The notes beneath the pieces were generated by a model that saw nothing but the letters and a program-made list of their open reading frames with translations, searched no databases and was not told the DNA's origin. Source: an uncultured Lachnospiraceae bacterium (GTDB lineage: Bacteria; Bacillota; Clostridia; Lachnospirales; Lachnospiraceae). Taken from it: DNA of 64,000 nt. Below are positions 35,549 to 43,595 of this stretch, piece after piece. Both the position numbers and the translations under genes were made by a program. Each line of letters starts with the position of its first letter. Position 1 is the stretch's first letter. Location: positions 1 to 64,000 of the forward strand of contig CAJULP010000055.1 of the NCBI GenBank assembly GCA_910587295.1, in the 5' to 3' direction.

Positions 35549-36764
35549 ATACTTAATTTTAGGTGCAGGGCCGGCAGGGCTTACCTTGGCAAACCGGTTA
35601 AAGGATCAGGAGGAAACTTCTTTTCTGGTTTTAGAAAAGGAACTTGAAGCGGGGGGATTATGCCGTTCCGTGATGGTGGATGGGAGCCCTTTTGATATCG
35701 GGGGCGGGCATTTTTTGGATGTGAGAAGGCCCAGGGTGAATGAATTTTTGTTCCGTTTCATGCCGGAAGAAGAGTGGGAACTGTTCCAAAGGGATAGCCG
35801 GATCCGGGTGGACGGTGAGGAAGTGGGTCATCCGTTGGAAGCAAATATCTGGCAGTTTGGATTAGAGGAGCAGGTGGCCTATCTGTCGTCAATCGCCAGG
35901 GCAGGGTGTAATTCAGGCCAGCCCATGCCGGATGGGTTCGTGGAGTGGATCACATGGAAGTTAGGGCAGAGGATTGCTGACCACTATATGCTTCCTTACA
36001 ATCAAAAAATGTTTGCGGACGAGTTAAACGAGCTTGGCACGTATTGGCTTGATAAGCTCCCTGATGTCGGCTTTGAGGAAACGTTGCTGTCCTGCCTGAC
36101 CCACAAGCCTTATGGGAAGCAGCCCGGGCATGCGTCCTTTTATTATCCGAAAAAATATGGATATGGGGAACTGTGGCTTCGGATGGCAAAGGAGCTTTCA
36201 AACAATATTTTATATGGGGAAGAGGCGGTGGGGCTTTCTTGCGAAAACCGTCAGGTAAGGACGAAAGAGGGAGCGGTGTTTGAGGCGGAAAAAATAATCA
36301 CTACGGTTCCATGGCGAGGATTTTGGGAGATCACTGGGATGCCGGAAGAAATAAAAGGTATGATTTCAGGGCTTAAGTCAAGTGCTATTGAGACACGCTA
36401 TATACCGGAAAACCTGGATACGAAAGCGCAGTGGATCTATGTGCCGGATTCGGAGATCCCTTATCACAGGATCTTGGTGCGCCATAATTTCTGCCAGGGA
36501 AGCAAAGGGTACTGGACGGAGACCAGAAAAGAGCGGACAGGAATGTTCGGGAAGGCAGCAGGAAAAGAAGGTATCACTTCTTTCATGAATGAATTTGCCT
36601 ATCCATTAAATACCATTGGGAAACCGGAGATCATGGACAAACTGCTTCGGTTTTGTAAGTCAAAGCAGATTTATGGCCTTGGCCGCTGGGGGGAGCATTG
36701 CCACTACAATTCGGATCTGGTGGTGGAGCTTGGCATGAAGCTTGCACAGAGATTGGCTGGGTAG
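35535..36764 (+). CDS. UDP-galactopyranose-mutase-like FAD protein
   Basis: A 409-residue flavoprotein. The FAD fold is [17 protein letters not shown] and LEKELEAGGLCRS, followed by PFDIGGGHFLD. Near the C-terminus YGLGRWGEHCHYNSDLVVE matches the second FAD-binding region of UGM and protoporphyrinogen-oxidase-like enzymes. Members in glycan clusters convert or oxidise sugar rings, but the substrate cannot be read off. Its start lies 14 bp inside the preceding GT2 gene. It is one of three different FAD enzymes in this window. Confidence 0.68.
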   Translation: MEKVKYLILGAGPAGLTLANRLKDQEETSFLVLEKELEAGGLCRSVMVDGSPFDIGGGHFLDVRRPRVNEFLFRFMPEEEWELFQRDSRIRVDGEEVGHPLEANIWQFGLEEQVAYLSSIARAGCNSGQPMPDGFVEWITWKLGQRIADHYMLPYNQKMFADELNELGTYWLDKLPDVGFEETLLSCLTHKPYGKQPGHASFYYPKKYGYGELWLRMAKELSNNILYGEEAVGLSCENRQVRTKEGAVFEAEKIITTVPWRGFWEITGMPEEIKGMISGLKSSAIETRYIPENLDTKAQWIYVPDSEIPYHRILVRHNFCQGSKGYWTETRKERTGMFGKAAGKEGITSFMNEFAYPLNTIGKPEIMDKLLRFCKSKQIYGLGRWGEHCHYNSDLVVELGMKLAQRLAG

Positions 36765-36825
36765 TGATGAAAGCAGTGAAACTGTCAGGCAGAAGAACAG
36801 GAAGACGGGAAGGATTGGAAATAGG

Positions 36826-39045
36826 ATGAAGCAGGGATTTGGGAAAAAGATCATAGGCAGTTTGATGATTCTGGCATTCTTTGGCGCTGTCATGCTGGTT
36901 CTTACGCATACAGCGCAAAACAGCGTAAGGACCACGGAAATTTTGCCGGGGATTAATCAGGATCCGGTGTATGTTACCTGTGAGGAAGGGGAGTCCTTGG
37001 AGGTATCCCTGCAGGCAAAAGAGGATTTTACCATCAGCGGGTTTCAGGTTTTGCTGGTAAACATGGGGCAGGACAGCAGGGGAACGCTGCGCTTTGTGGT
37101 AACGGATCCATCCTCGGAAATCGTGTTCAGCCAGACAATTCCCGTGGAGACGGTGACGCCGGGAAAGTGGTTTTTGATTGCCGGAAATGCAGCTTTTACG
37201 GCAGGCCAGGAATATAAGCTGTCCGTGATGGCGGATAGCAGTTCCCCTTATTTTATGCAGGTGCCTGCCGGGGAAGGGGATAAGCTCCCTTTTGTGGAGC
37301 AGGTATATAAAGAGGGGAAAGCCCTGGAATGGGGGATTTCCCTTGGAGTCAACCGGGTGGAACAGGTGAAGGTGACTTATGGTGAGATTTTTTATTACTC
37401 CATTCCGACTGCTCTGCTGGCGGCAGTAATTTTGCTGCTTTTTCTCTGGGCAGGGAAGGAAAGGGTTTTTAAGACAATCGGAAGGATTCCTTTTGGAACA
37501 TTCATAAAGAAATATGGAAATGACTTGTTTTTGCTGTTGCTGTTTGTCAGTATCTGTATCAGCATTTATTCCAGAGCGTACTTAAAAGGCGTGTATATTT
37601 CTGCGGATTCTGCCGGGTATCTGCGGGAAGCGGTAAACCTGGCGGCGGGGAACGGTTTTTCCTATGACGGGCTTGCCGGGTATGACACTTGGTTTGCCAA
37701 CTGGCCGATCCTGTATCCGGCTTTGATTGCGGCAGTGATGTTCCTTACAGGGGCAAAGGCATATCTGGCGTCAAAAATTGTTGCCATGGTGACGGCGGGG
37801 CTTATCCTTTTGCTGTTGCGCAGATGCTTCGGAAAGCATGCGTGGCTGTACGGCCTTTGTCTGACTAATATCGGGTATTTAAACTTGAGCTATTATACAT
37901 GGAGTGAAATACCGTTTATGCTGTTTTTACTCTGCTTTGCGCTGGTTCTTTCACAGATTTTAACCAGGGAGCGCCCGGCAGCTTCCTGGTACATGGCTCT
38001 TGGGTTATCAGGAATCTGCTGTTTTTTGACCAGATATTATGGAATTTTTGTGTGGATCGTAGTTGGGCTTTATCTGCTTGCTCTGATTGGGCTGTACTGG
38101 AAAAAGAAAGAAAAACTATTTTTGGGCAAGGCAGTAAGGCTTGGTGTGACGGCTTTTGTGTCCGGAGTCCTCAGCATGGGTTATCTGTTGATGAATAAGG
38201 TGATGAACGGCATGGCGTCCGGGGTGAGCCGCACCATGTGGTGGGATGACTACCAGACACTTACGAACGATCTGATTGAAAGTCTGCTGACAGAGTTTTT
38301 CAATATCTTTTCTCTGCAGATCCCGGAGCTGATTGAGGGATTTCCCTTCCAGATCAAGTTATTTGTGGTAGCAGGGATCCTCATAGGGATTGGGTGGCTT
38401 GTTTTTCGTAATTGGGAAGCCCATCAGAAAGTCCATGGGGATTTCAATGTTGCGAAATGGGCATTTACCAGGGAAATGGTGCTGGTCAGTATGGCTGTGG
38501 CATATGATGTGATCTTTATTGGAATCCGTTATGTTTCTTCTATGGACAGTTTTTATTTCCGTTTTTTTGAACCGGCCACCTTTTTGTTGTGCATCGGACT
38601 TTTGGGGATGATTCTCCCTTATGTAGAAGGAAAACGGGGCTTTCATTACTTCGCGGGGATGGTTACGGTTCTTTTGATAACGTCGGTCTGGTCCGTTTTT
38701 TATAATGGCGGCATGGACAGGAGCGATAACTATTATCAGGCGCTGGAAGGGCAGTGGGAGAAAGCGTATGAACAGATTCCGGAAAAGTCGGTGGTAATCT
38801 TTAACGATATTGATTTTAGGGCTTCCTTTTACCGGCCGGACGTAGTGGAAGGGATGATCACGCCGGAGGACGAGTTTGCAGACCTCTTGGAGACGTATTA
38901 TGGGTCTGATTACCTGTGTATCCGGGCGGAGTTTGCCAAAACCATGCTGGAGTCGGGAGAGTATAAGGAGAGTGTGGAAAGTAAGCTTCGGGAAGGACTA
39001 GGGAAGGAAATGGAGTTTGTGGTAATTCCATTGCGGCAGCAATAA
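36826..39045 (+). CDS. Large GT-C-like membrane protein with outer beta domain
   Basis: A 739-residue protein started at ATG 36826 (AAGGA 10 bases upstream); the frame is open from 36742 inside the previous gene. One TM at about 8-28 is followed by an extracellular beta-sandwich-like domain (30-180), then about eleven TM segments. The loop SADSAGYLREAVNLAAG with acidic residues is the GT-C catalytic loop type; NWPILYPALIAAVMF follows. A short outer tail ends the protein. It closes an operon with DUF6056, GT2 and a UGM-like enzyme. A decayed copy of its last 17 codons lies 220 bp downstream. Extracytoplasmic glycosyl transfer is the likely role. Confidence 0.62.
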   Translation: MKQGFGKKIIGSLMILAFFGAVMLVLTHTAQNSVRTTEILPGINQDPVYVTCEEGESLEVSLQAKEDFTISGFQVLLVNMGQDSRGTLRFVVTDPSSEIVFSQTIPVETVTPGKWFLIAGNAAFTAGQEYKLSVMADSSSPYFMQVPAGEGDKLPFVEQVYKEGKALEWGISLGVNRVEQVKVTYGEIFYYSIPTALLAAVILLLFLWAGKERVFKTIGRIPFGTFIKKYGNDLFLLLLFVSICISIYSRAYLKGVYISADSAGYLREAVNLAAGNGFSYDGLAGYDTWFANWPILYPALIAAVMFLTGAKAYLASKIVAMVTAGLILLLLRRCFGKHAWLYGLCLTNIGYLNLSYYTWSEIPFMLFLLCFALVLSQILTRERPAASWYMALGLSGICCFLTRYYGIFVWIVVGLYLLALIGLYWKKKEKLFLGKAVRLGVTAFVSGVLSMGYLLMNKVMNGMASGVSRTMWWDDYQTLTNDLIESLLTEFFNIFSLQIPELIEGFPFQIKLFVVAGILIGIGWLVFRNWEAHQKVHGDFNVAKWAFTREMVLVSMAVAYDVIFIGIRYVSSMDSFYFRFFEPATFLLCIGLLGMILPYVEGKRGFHYFAGMVTVLLITSVWSVFYNGGMDRSDNYYQALEGQWEKAYEQIPEKSVVIFNDIDFRASFYRPDVVEGMITPEDEFADLLETYYGSDYLCIRAEFAKTMLESGEYKESVESKLREGLGKEMEFVVIPLRQQ

Positions 39046-39063
39046 AGGTAGAAAAGTGTGTAG

Positions 39064-39110
39064 AACAACAAATTGAGCGGTCAGGAGACCGCTTAAACAT
39101 GCGAGTTGTT
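39064..39110. other. Intergenic stem-loop
   Basis: AGCGGTC (39076-39082) pairs with GACCGCT (39087-39093) over a 4-nt loop, and AACAAC (39064-39069) with GTTGTT (39105-39110) outside it. There is no T run on the plus side. It lies downstream of both the plus-strand GT gene and the convergent Abi gene, so it may end one of the transcripts. Confidence 0.4.
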
Positions 39111-39191
39111 GCTGTTTAGTAGCTTCTTTAGTCTCCTAAGTTTATGCGCTTACTAAGTGTGATTTCAATTTTTAACTTAAGAAAAAAGCAG

Positions 39192-39243
39192 GGAGAGTGT
39201 AGAGAGTAAGCTTTGAGAAGGATTAGGGAAGGAAATGAAGTTT
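39192..39243 (+). pseudogene. Decayed copy of the 3' end of the 36826-39045 gene
   Basis: These 52 bases match 38968-39021, the last codons of the membrane GT gene (ESVESKLREGLGKEMEF), at roughly 85 percent identity, with stops introduced. It is a relic of a duplicated or displaced gene end at the border of the Abi module. Confidence 0.55.
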
Positions 39244-39263
39244 AGGGTGAGTCACTTGGGCGG

Positions 39264-40220
39264 TTAATGTGCACATGGTTTTAAGGGGGCATTTTGTATT
39301 TCTGTCCAATTGGAGGGAAACCCCATATATTTATACATTTGAGAGCGTTGCAGTTGTCTGGTGGAAGTTAACAGTTTTTCTAAAGCAGTGTGAATTTCTT
39401 CTATGAAATAAGAAAATTCATTTTCACTAAGAAGATATTTCAGGGTAATAATTACGGCAAAAAGATCTTGTTTTCCTTTTTTATATTGTACATTATGTTT
39501 GGGAATATTCAAATGTTTATGGATATAAGTGTCATTGATTGCCCCTTTATTGTATCGATAATTAAAGAGACGTTCGTTATGTGCGCAAACATTCCGTATG
39601 CGGGCAAGCAAATCAAGCATGCGCACTAATTCGTTTTCTGTAATCTGATCAAATTCGATACTGACCTTGCACTGTATATTTTGAGGCAGAAAACTGTATA
39701 ATTTAGAAACACTTCCTAAAGGAAGAGCTTTCATCATAACCCACAAAGGAATATTTCCGTGTTTTTGTTTTTGGTGCATGATATAGGAATAGTCTTTCGG
39801 GTTTGAAGCAATTTTAGATAAACGTCCGATTAGATTATTGATTTCAGATTGGTTAGCAGCTGAATAGTTGTATTTTGTTGCATTTAGATAGTGCTGTTGT
39901 TCCTCTCCGTAGGTTTCGCAAAAAGAATAAGAAATCAGTGATTTGATATGTTTTTCAACCTTTAATATATTAGATAAAATGGTGTTTCTTAACGTATCGT
40001 CAAAACTGTACAGGGCGAAAACATCATCAAGAGTTACATGAGGCTTATACATGCCATTTTTAGCTTTGAAAGGGTTTTTGTACCCGGAAATAAGTGCAAA
40101 ATAACTGTGTTCTTTCAGAAGCTGCAAAGCTGTGTCGTAATCGCTGATCATGAGCCCTTTATCTGTTAATTTCTTAATTTGTTGATTATATGTTAAGAAA
40201 GGCTTATCACTTGTACGCAT
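39264..40220 (-). CDS. Abi_2-family (AbiD/AbiF-type) HEPN abortive-infection protein
   Basis: A 318-residue protein of the Abi_2 family. The N-terminus KPFLTYNQQIKKLTDKGLMI, then HSYFALISGYKNPF, LYSFDDTLRNTIL and KVEKHIKSLI are the conserved blocks. A HEPN RNase motif R-N-x3-H is present in ARIRNVCAHNERLFNY at about 210, supporting RNase activity during phage infection. AGGAGA precedes the start at 40220. Upstream on the same strand is a leader with a perfect hairpin and a consensus promoter. By family knowledge AbiF genes are linked to a small structured RNA that acts as antitoxin. The module interrupts a glycan cluster and is AT-richer than it, a sign of acquisition. Confidence 0.85.
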   Translation of the reverse strand: MRTSDKPFLTYNQQIKKLTDKGLMISDYDTALQLLKEHSYFALISGYKNPFKAKNGMYKPHVTLDDVFALYSFDDTLRNTILSNILKVEKHIKSLISYSFCETYGEEQQHYLNATKYNYSAANQSEINNLIGRLSKIASNPKDYSYIMHQKQKHGNIPLWVMMKALPLGSVSKLYSFLPQNIQCKVSIEFDQITENELVRMLDLLARIRNVCAHNERLFNYRYNKGAINDTYIHKHLNIPKHNVQYKKGKQDLFAVIITLKYLLSENEFSYFIEEIHTALEKLLTSTRQLQRSQMYKYMGFPSNWTEIQNAPLKPCAH

Positions 40221-40239
40221 AAAAATCTCCTGTATGCAA

Positions 40240-40301
40240 GAAAGCTCCCGTAGGAGCTTTCATAGGTCGCAGGCCTCGCAGGTATCTGCAACACGATCAC
40301 T
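40240..40301 (-). ncRNA. Structured leader RNA upstream of abi gene (abiF-type candidate)
   Basis: From the predicted start near 40301 the minus-strand RNA contains a repeated CCTGCGA unit (about 40267-40283) and then a perfect 9-bp stem GAAAGCTCC/GGAGCTTTC (40253-40261 with 40240-40248) with a 4-nt loop, 20 bases before the abi start codon. A conserved abiF RNA motif at this position has, as I recall, been described for AbiF genes; membership here has not been tested. It could instead be a simple translation-control leader. Confidence 0.5.
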
Positions 40302-40307
40302 GATGTT

Positions 40308-40336
40308 AGTTTACCATGGTAAATTTGACTTGTCAA
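40308..40336 (-). promoter_or_regulatory. Consensus promoter of abi RNA/gene
   Basis: On the minus strand TTGACA (40331-40336), 17 bp, TAAACT (40308-40313). A strong sigma-A promoter for the leader RNA and the Abi gene. Confidence 0.75.
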
Positions 40337-40340
40337 GTCA
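40310..40340. repeat. Two palindromes over the abi promoter
   Basis: TTTACCATGGTAAA (40310-40323) is a perfect 14-bp palindrome beside the -10 box, and TGACTTGTCAAGTCA (40326-40340) is a 15-bp palindrome over the -35 box. They look like operator half-sites for a dimeric repressor, though none is encoded next to it. Confidence 0.5.
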
Positions 40341-40440
40341 TAGAAAACTCTATTTCACATGGGAAACAGTATCAGTACTATTATGATATGCAGGATAAGA
40401 ATATCTATGCTGCTAATGTTTTGAAGGCCCGATTGCTTGG

Positions 40441-41565
40441 TTATGACAATCTCTCCCTTGATTTTTCTGACAATCCATCGTTAATCTGTGCGTTAAGATC
40501 GCAGGTGGAGCAGGCATCCAGCGTTTCTTTGCTTACTTTCCCATCCCGGTAATCCCTGACAATCTTGTTTTCATACATGCTGTATTTTTTGCTTGTCCAG
40601 AATTTTAATTTATGCCGTAATACCCAGAGGGCGGGAACCCAGATATATTTATGCATGGCGGGAGAAACGGAACCGATCATCCAGCAGTTCCGGTCACAGC
40701 AACGGACTTTGCCCCTGACGCTTTCGGCTTTCGGGCTGTTCCAAAGTTCTTCCCATGTGGAAGTCTCATTGAGATTTCCCATAACTTCTTTATCCTTGGT
40801 GCCGTTGCAGGGCATTACATCCCCGTAAGGGTCAATGAAAAAGGTGTCAAAAGCCATGTCGCAGGGAAGAAGACGTTTTTGTCCGTAAATGTAGTTGATC
40901 AATCCGTGGTTAAAATAAGCCCGGAACCATTTTTTAGGGCTTTTTGATCGTAACAGTTCATTGATCAGGTTTTCGAATTCTTTTGCCACCAGAGGGCGGT
41001 CATGGATGATATTTTTTGCTTCCACAAAATAAAAGGAATTGTGGAGGGATGCGGTGGCAAATTCCATATTCATTTCATTGGACAGGTTATAAAGGGCTAC
41101 CAGGTCTTTGGCGTTTATATCTTGCACGGTCATGCCAAAGCCCACATCCTTCATGCCCATTTCCACCAGTTTTTTTAAGGTGGCATAGCCACGGTTAAAG
41201 CCGTCGGGAAGCCCTCGGATCTGGTTGTTGGTCTGCTCTAGTCCTTCAATGGAAATGCGGATACCGATCTGGGGAAATTCTTTGCACAGGCCTATGATAC
41301 GGTCGGTAAAAAAACCGTTAGTGGAAATGACAATGCGGTCGCTTTTTTTGTAAAGCTCCCCGACGATTTCTTTTAAATCGGTGCGGATAAAAGGCTCTCC
41401 CCCGGTGATGTTGGTAAAATACATGGGCGGGAGCTTTTGGATGGTTTCCAGGGAAAGCTCTTCCTCAGGCAGGGAAGGCTTTTTATAGCGATTGCACATA
41501 TTGCATCTGGCATTGCAGCGGTAGGTTACGATTACAGTTCCGTTTAATTTTTTCATAAATACCAT
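40441..41565 (-). CDS. Radical SAM/SPASM protein
   Basis: A 374-residue protein. The radical SAM cluster site is CNARCNMC near residue 18, followed by NITGGEPFIRTDL and VISTNGFFT. The C-terminal region has SPASM-like cysteines (MPCNGTKDKE, CCDRNCW, then CSTCDL at the end) for extra Fe-S clusters. Start 41565 has GAGG close by; ATG 41556 is an alternative. It stands alone on the minus strand in a glycan cluster, where such enzymes modify sugars (epimerisation, dehydrogenation) or peptides. No precursor peptide gene is seen nearby. The substrate is unknown. Confidence 0.8.
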   Translation of the reverse strand: MVFMKKLNGTVIVTYRCNARCNMCNRYKKPSLPEEELSLETIQKLPPMYFTNITGGEPFIRTDLKEIVGELYKKSDRIVISTNGFFTDRIIGLCKEFPQIGIRISIEGLEQTNNQIRGLPDGFNRGYATLKKLVEMGMKDVGFGMTVQDINAKDLVALYNLSNEMNMEFATASLHNSFYFVEAKNIIHDRPLVAKEFENLINELLRSKSPKKWFRAYFNHGLINYIYGQKRLLPCDMAFDTFFIDPYGDVMPCNGTKDKEVMGNLNETSTWEELWNSPKAESVRGKVRCCDRNCWMIGSVSPAMHKYIWVPALWVLRHKLKFWTSKKYSMYENKIVRDYRDGKVSKETLDACSTCDLNAQINDGLSEKSRERLS

Positions 41566-41595
41566 TTTACCTCGTTTTCTTGATGATCTTTCTTT

Positions 41596-41624
41596 ATCCT
41601 ATCCCAGATTTGATAAATTAACAA
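41596..41624 (-). promoter_or_regulatory. Minus-strand promoter of radical SAM gene
   Basis: On the minus strand TTGTTA (41619-41624), 17 bp, TAGGAT (41596-41601). It overlaps the divergent plus-strand promoter. Confidence 0.45.
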
Positions 41625-41638
41625 TAGTTTTGTATAAT
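41610..41638 (+). promoter_or_regulatory. Plus-strand promoter of GT2 gene at 41693
   Basis: TTGATA (41610-41615), 17 bp, TATAAT (41633-41638) preceded by TG. Its -35 region overlaps that of the divergent promoter. Confidence 0.65.
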
Positions 41639-41692
41639 CATTTTGAAAGGAAGATAAATTAACAGGATAAAATATGAAATTGGGAGCATATA

Positions 41693-42451
41693 ATGAAATT
41701 AGTATCTCTTATATTGACAACTTTTAATTGCAAAGAAAATCTTGAAAAAACGCTTCAAAGTATCGAAAGCCAGGATTATCCGAACCTTGAGGTGGTAATC
41801 AAGGACGGGGAATCTACAGACGGAACGTTAGATGTGATCCGGCATTATCAAAAGGTCAGCCGTTATAAGGTGGAGTGGGCGTCTGTGAAAGATAAGGGGC
41901 TTTATGATGCAATGAATCAGGGGCTTGTTCTGTCCATGGGAGAGATTATCTTATTTTTTAATGATAAATTTACCCATGGGCAGGTGGTATCCCAATGCAT
42001 CCATGCCATGGAGCGGGAAGGCGCAGACGGCGTCCATGGGGATTTGGTCTATGCGGATAATGGCGTGGTGAAGCGATATTGGAAAATGGGAACAGGGAAA
42101 ATCCGGAATGGGTGGATGCCCGGGCATCCTACGCTTTTTTTGCGTCGCCAGGTGTATGAGCGGTATGGGGGTTATGATTGTACCTATAAATGCTCCGCGG
42201 ACTATGAATTTATGGTGAGGATATTAAAGGATGGAGGCATCAGGCTTGCGTATATCCCGGAAATCCTGGTGGAGATGTATTACGGGGGAACCAGTACCCA
42301 AAGCGCCGGCGCCTACGGGGTATCGGTCAGGGAAGCCCACAGGGCTCTTGCCGCTAACAGGGTAAAGTTTCCCTGGTGGGTAGTTTTTTTGCGGACCTTG
42401 CGGACGATTCCCCAGTTTTTTCCCCGTAAGAAGTCGATTGAAACGAAATAG
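41693..42451 (+). CDS. GT2 glycosyltransferase (WcaA-like)
   Basis: A 252-residue soluble GT-A enzyme: SLILTTFNCKENLEKTLQSI, VVIKDGESTDGTLDVI, then LFFNDKFTHGQ at the metal site (N-D in place of DxD). GHPTLFLRRQVYERYGGYD and SADYEFMVRIL are the acceptor-side blocks typical of cytosolic capsule/teichoic-type GT2 enzymes. GGGAG precedes the start. It differs from the four other GT2 enzymes in the window, which are of DPM1/GtrB type, so it probably builds the glycan repeat inside the cell. Confidence 0.85.
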   Translation: MKLVSLILTTFNCKENLEKTLQSIESQDYPNLEVVIKDGESTDGTLDVIRHYQKVSRYKVEWASVKDKGLYDAMNQGLVLSMGEIILFFNDKFTHGQVVSQCIHAMEREGADGVHGDLVYADNGVVKRYWKMGTGKIRNGWMPGHPTLFLRRQVYERYGGYDCTYKCSADYEFMVRILKDGGIRLAYIPEILVEMYYGGTSTQSAGAYGVSVREAHRALAANRVKFPWWVVFLRTLRTIPQFFPRKKSIETK

Positions 42452-42576
42452 GACATTAAAACGTATGATAAATACCGAAAATATGTTATTATAAACAACT
42501 ATGCCAAAAGCTCGCTTTTTTGTGGATAATGAATTTATCAGCGCTGATCAAAAAACTGATAAAGGAGAAATCTACA

Positions 42577-43518
42577 ATGAAGAAACATGTTACAAGAAAA
42601 AAGGTTTATGGAAAACTGATCGGGGTTTGTAAAGGGATGCTTTTTGCGGCAGGGTTATTTACCGGCGCCCTGACCGGGCTTTTGTGGAAGATGGAAGCCT
42701 TAGCGGGGGAAATGATACAGGTTGTTGAGTTTGGCGTGGTAAAGGAAGGGGAGAGCATTTTTGCCAGATGTGCTTACCGGCATTTTGATGGCAGCAGCGG
42801 GATCATGCAGCTTTATCTGGAAAAAATGGATGAAGAGGGTGATTTTCTCCCAATCAGTTATGGGGATCTGTTTGCGGCCGGTGAGGAGATTCAGACGGCC
42901 TGCACGCAGTCACAAAGCGCGGAGCCGGGGATCTACAGGGCGGTACTTCTTATAAGGAGCGGCACGGGGATGCCGGTGGTCAGATTTAGGGATTCGGCTC
43001 CTTTTGAAGTGAAGCATGCGGAAAATGTAAACGGACAGGAAGCGGAAGGTTTCCGGGAAGCCGCACGGGAGCAAAGAATAGAGCAGGAGAATGGGCAATG
43101 CGGCCATGTGGTGACGGAAAATACCGTTAGGGAAGCTACTCCTTTTTCCGATGCGGTTAAGGAAGAAAGCTGTGAAAACTGCGGATGGGTTTTTGCCCGT
43201 TGGGAGGTGCCTAATTCGGCGTATACTGCCTTTCTGGATCAGACAGCGGATGCAATCCGGGCAGCACAGCCGCAGGAGGTGGTCAGGGTTTCTACCGACA
43301 GATGGATCAGTTTTGATCGGCGGGTGTTTGCCGCCATGGCGGACAGGAGAGATGTTTCTGTTTTGGTGGAATACCGCTATCAGGGGGAGGAACATCAGGT
43401 ATTGATCCAGGCAGGAGCGGAGACGGATGATCTGATGGATGAAAACGGGTTTTGCGGTTTTTGTTACCTGGCACAGGTTTTCGGAGAAAAGTTTGACGTA
43501 GTACAGTTCTTATTATAA
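42577..43518 (+). CDS. Exported protein of unknown function
   Basis: A 313-residue protein started at ATG 42577 because AAAGGAG is nine bases upstream; the frame is open from 42520. A basic N-terminus and hydrophobic stretch at 14-36 (VCKGMLFAAGLFTGALTGLL) indicate a signal peptide or anchor. The mature part has a beta-rich domain (MIQVVEFGVVKEGESIFARC), a polar middle and CENCGW plus GFCGFCY cysteine motifs near the C-terminus. I recognise no family. It lies between a GT2 gene and the UDP-uronate genes and has no obvious partner. Confidence 0.6.
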   Translation: MKKHVTRKKVYGKLIGVCKGMLFAAGLFTGALTGLLWKMEALAGEMIQVVEFGVVKEGESIFARCAYRHFDGSSGIMQLYLEKMDEEGDFLPISYGDLFAAGEEIQTACTQSQSAEPGIYRAVLLIRSGTGMPVVRFRDSAPFEVKHAENVNGQEAEGFREAAREQRIEQENGQCGHVVTENTVREATPFSDAVKEESCENCGWVFARWEVPNSAYTAFLDQTADAIRAAQPQEVVRVSTDRWISFDRRVFAAMADRRDVSVLVEYRYQGEEHQVLIQAGAETDDLMDENGFCGFCYLAQVFGEKFDVVQFLL

Positions 43519-43539
43519 AATGATAACAGGGTTTGACCG

Positions 43540-43561
43540 GGGCGGAAGGATTCTTCCGCCC
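43540..43561. other. Intergenic hairpin before epimerase gene
   Basis: GGGCGGAAG (43540-43548) and CTTCCGCCC (43553-43561) form a perfect 9-bp stem with a GATT loop. No T run follows, so it is more likely an RNA-processing or partial-termination element than a full terminator. Confidence 0.5.
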
Positions 43562-43595
43562 TTGAAAGTAAAAGAGTGAAAGAAAGCAGGTAATT

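Noticed and set aside
40316..40552. Plus-strand open frame of 78 codons upstream of the Abi promoter
   Set aside because: Half of it is antisense to the radical SAM gene end; the first half might be a gene relic but matches nothing I recognise and has no ribosome site.
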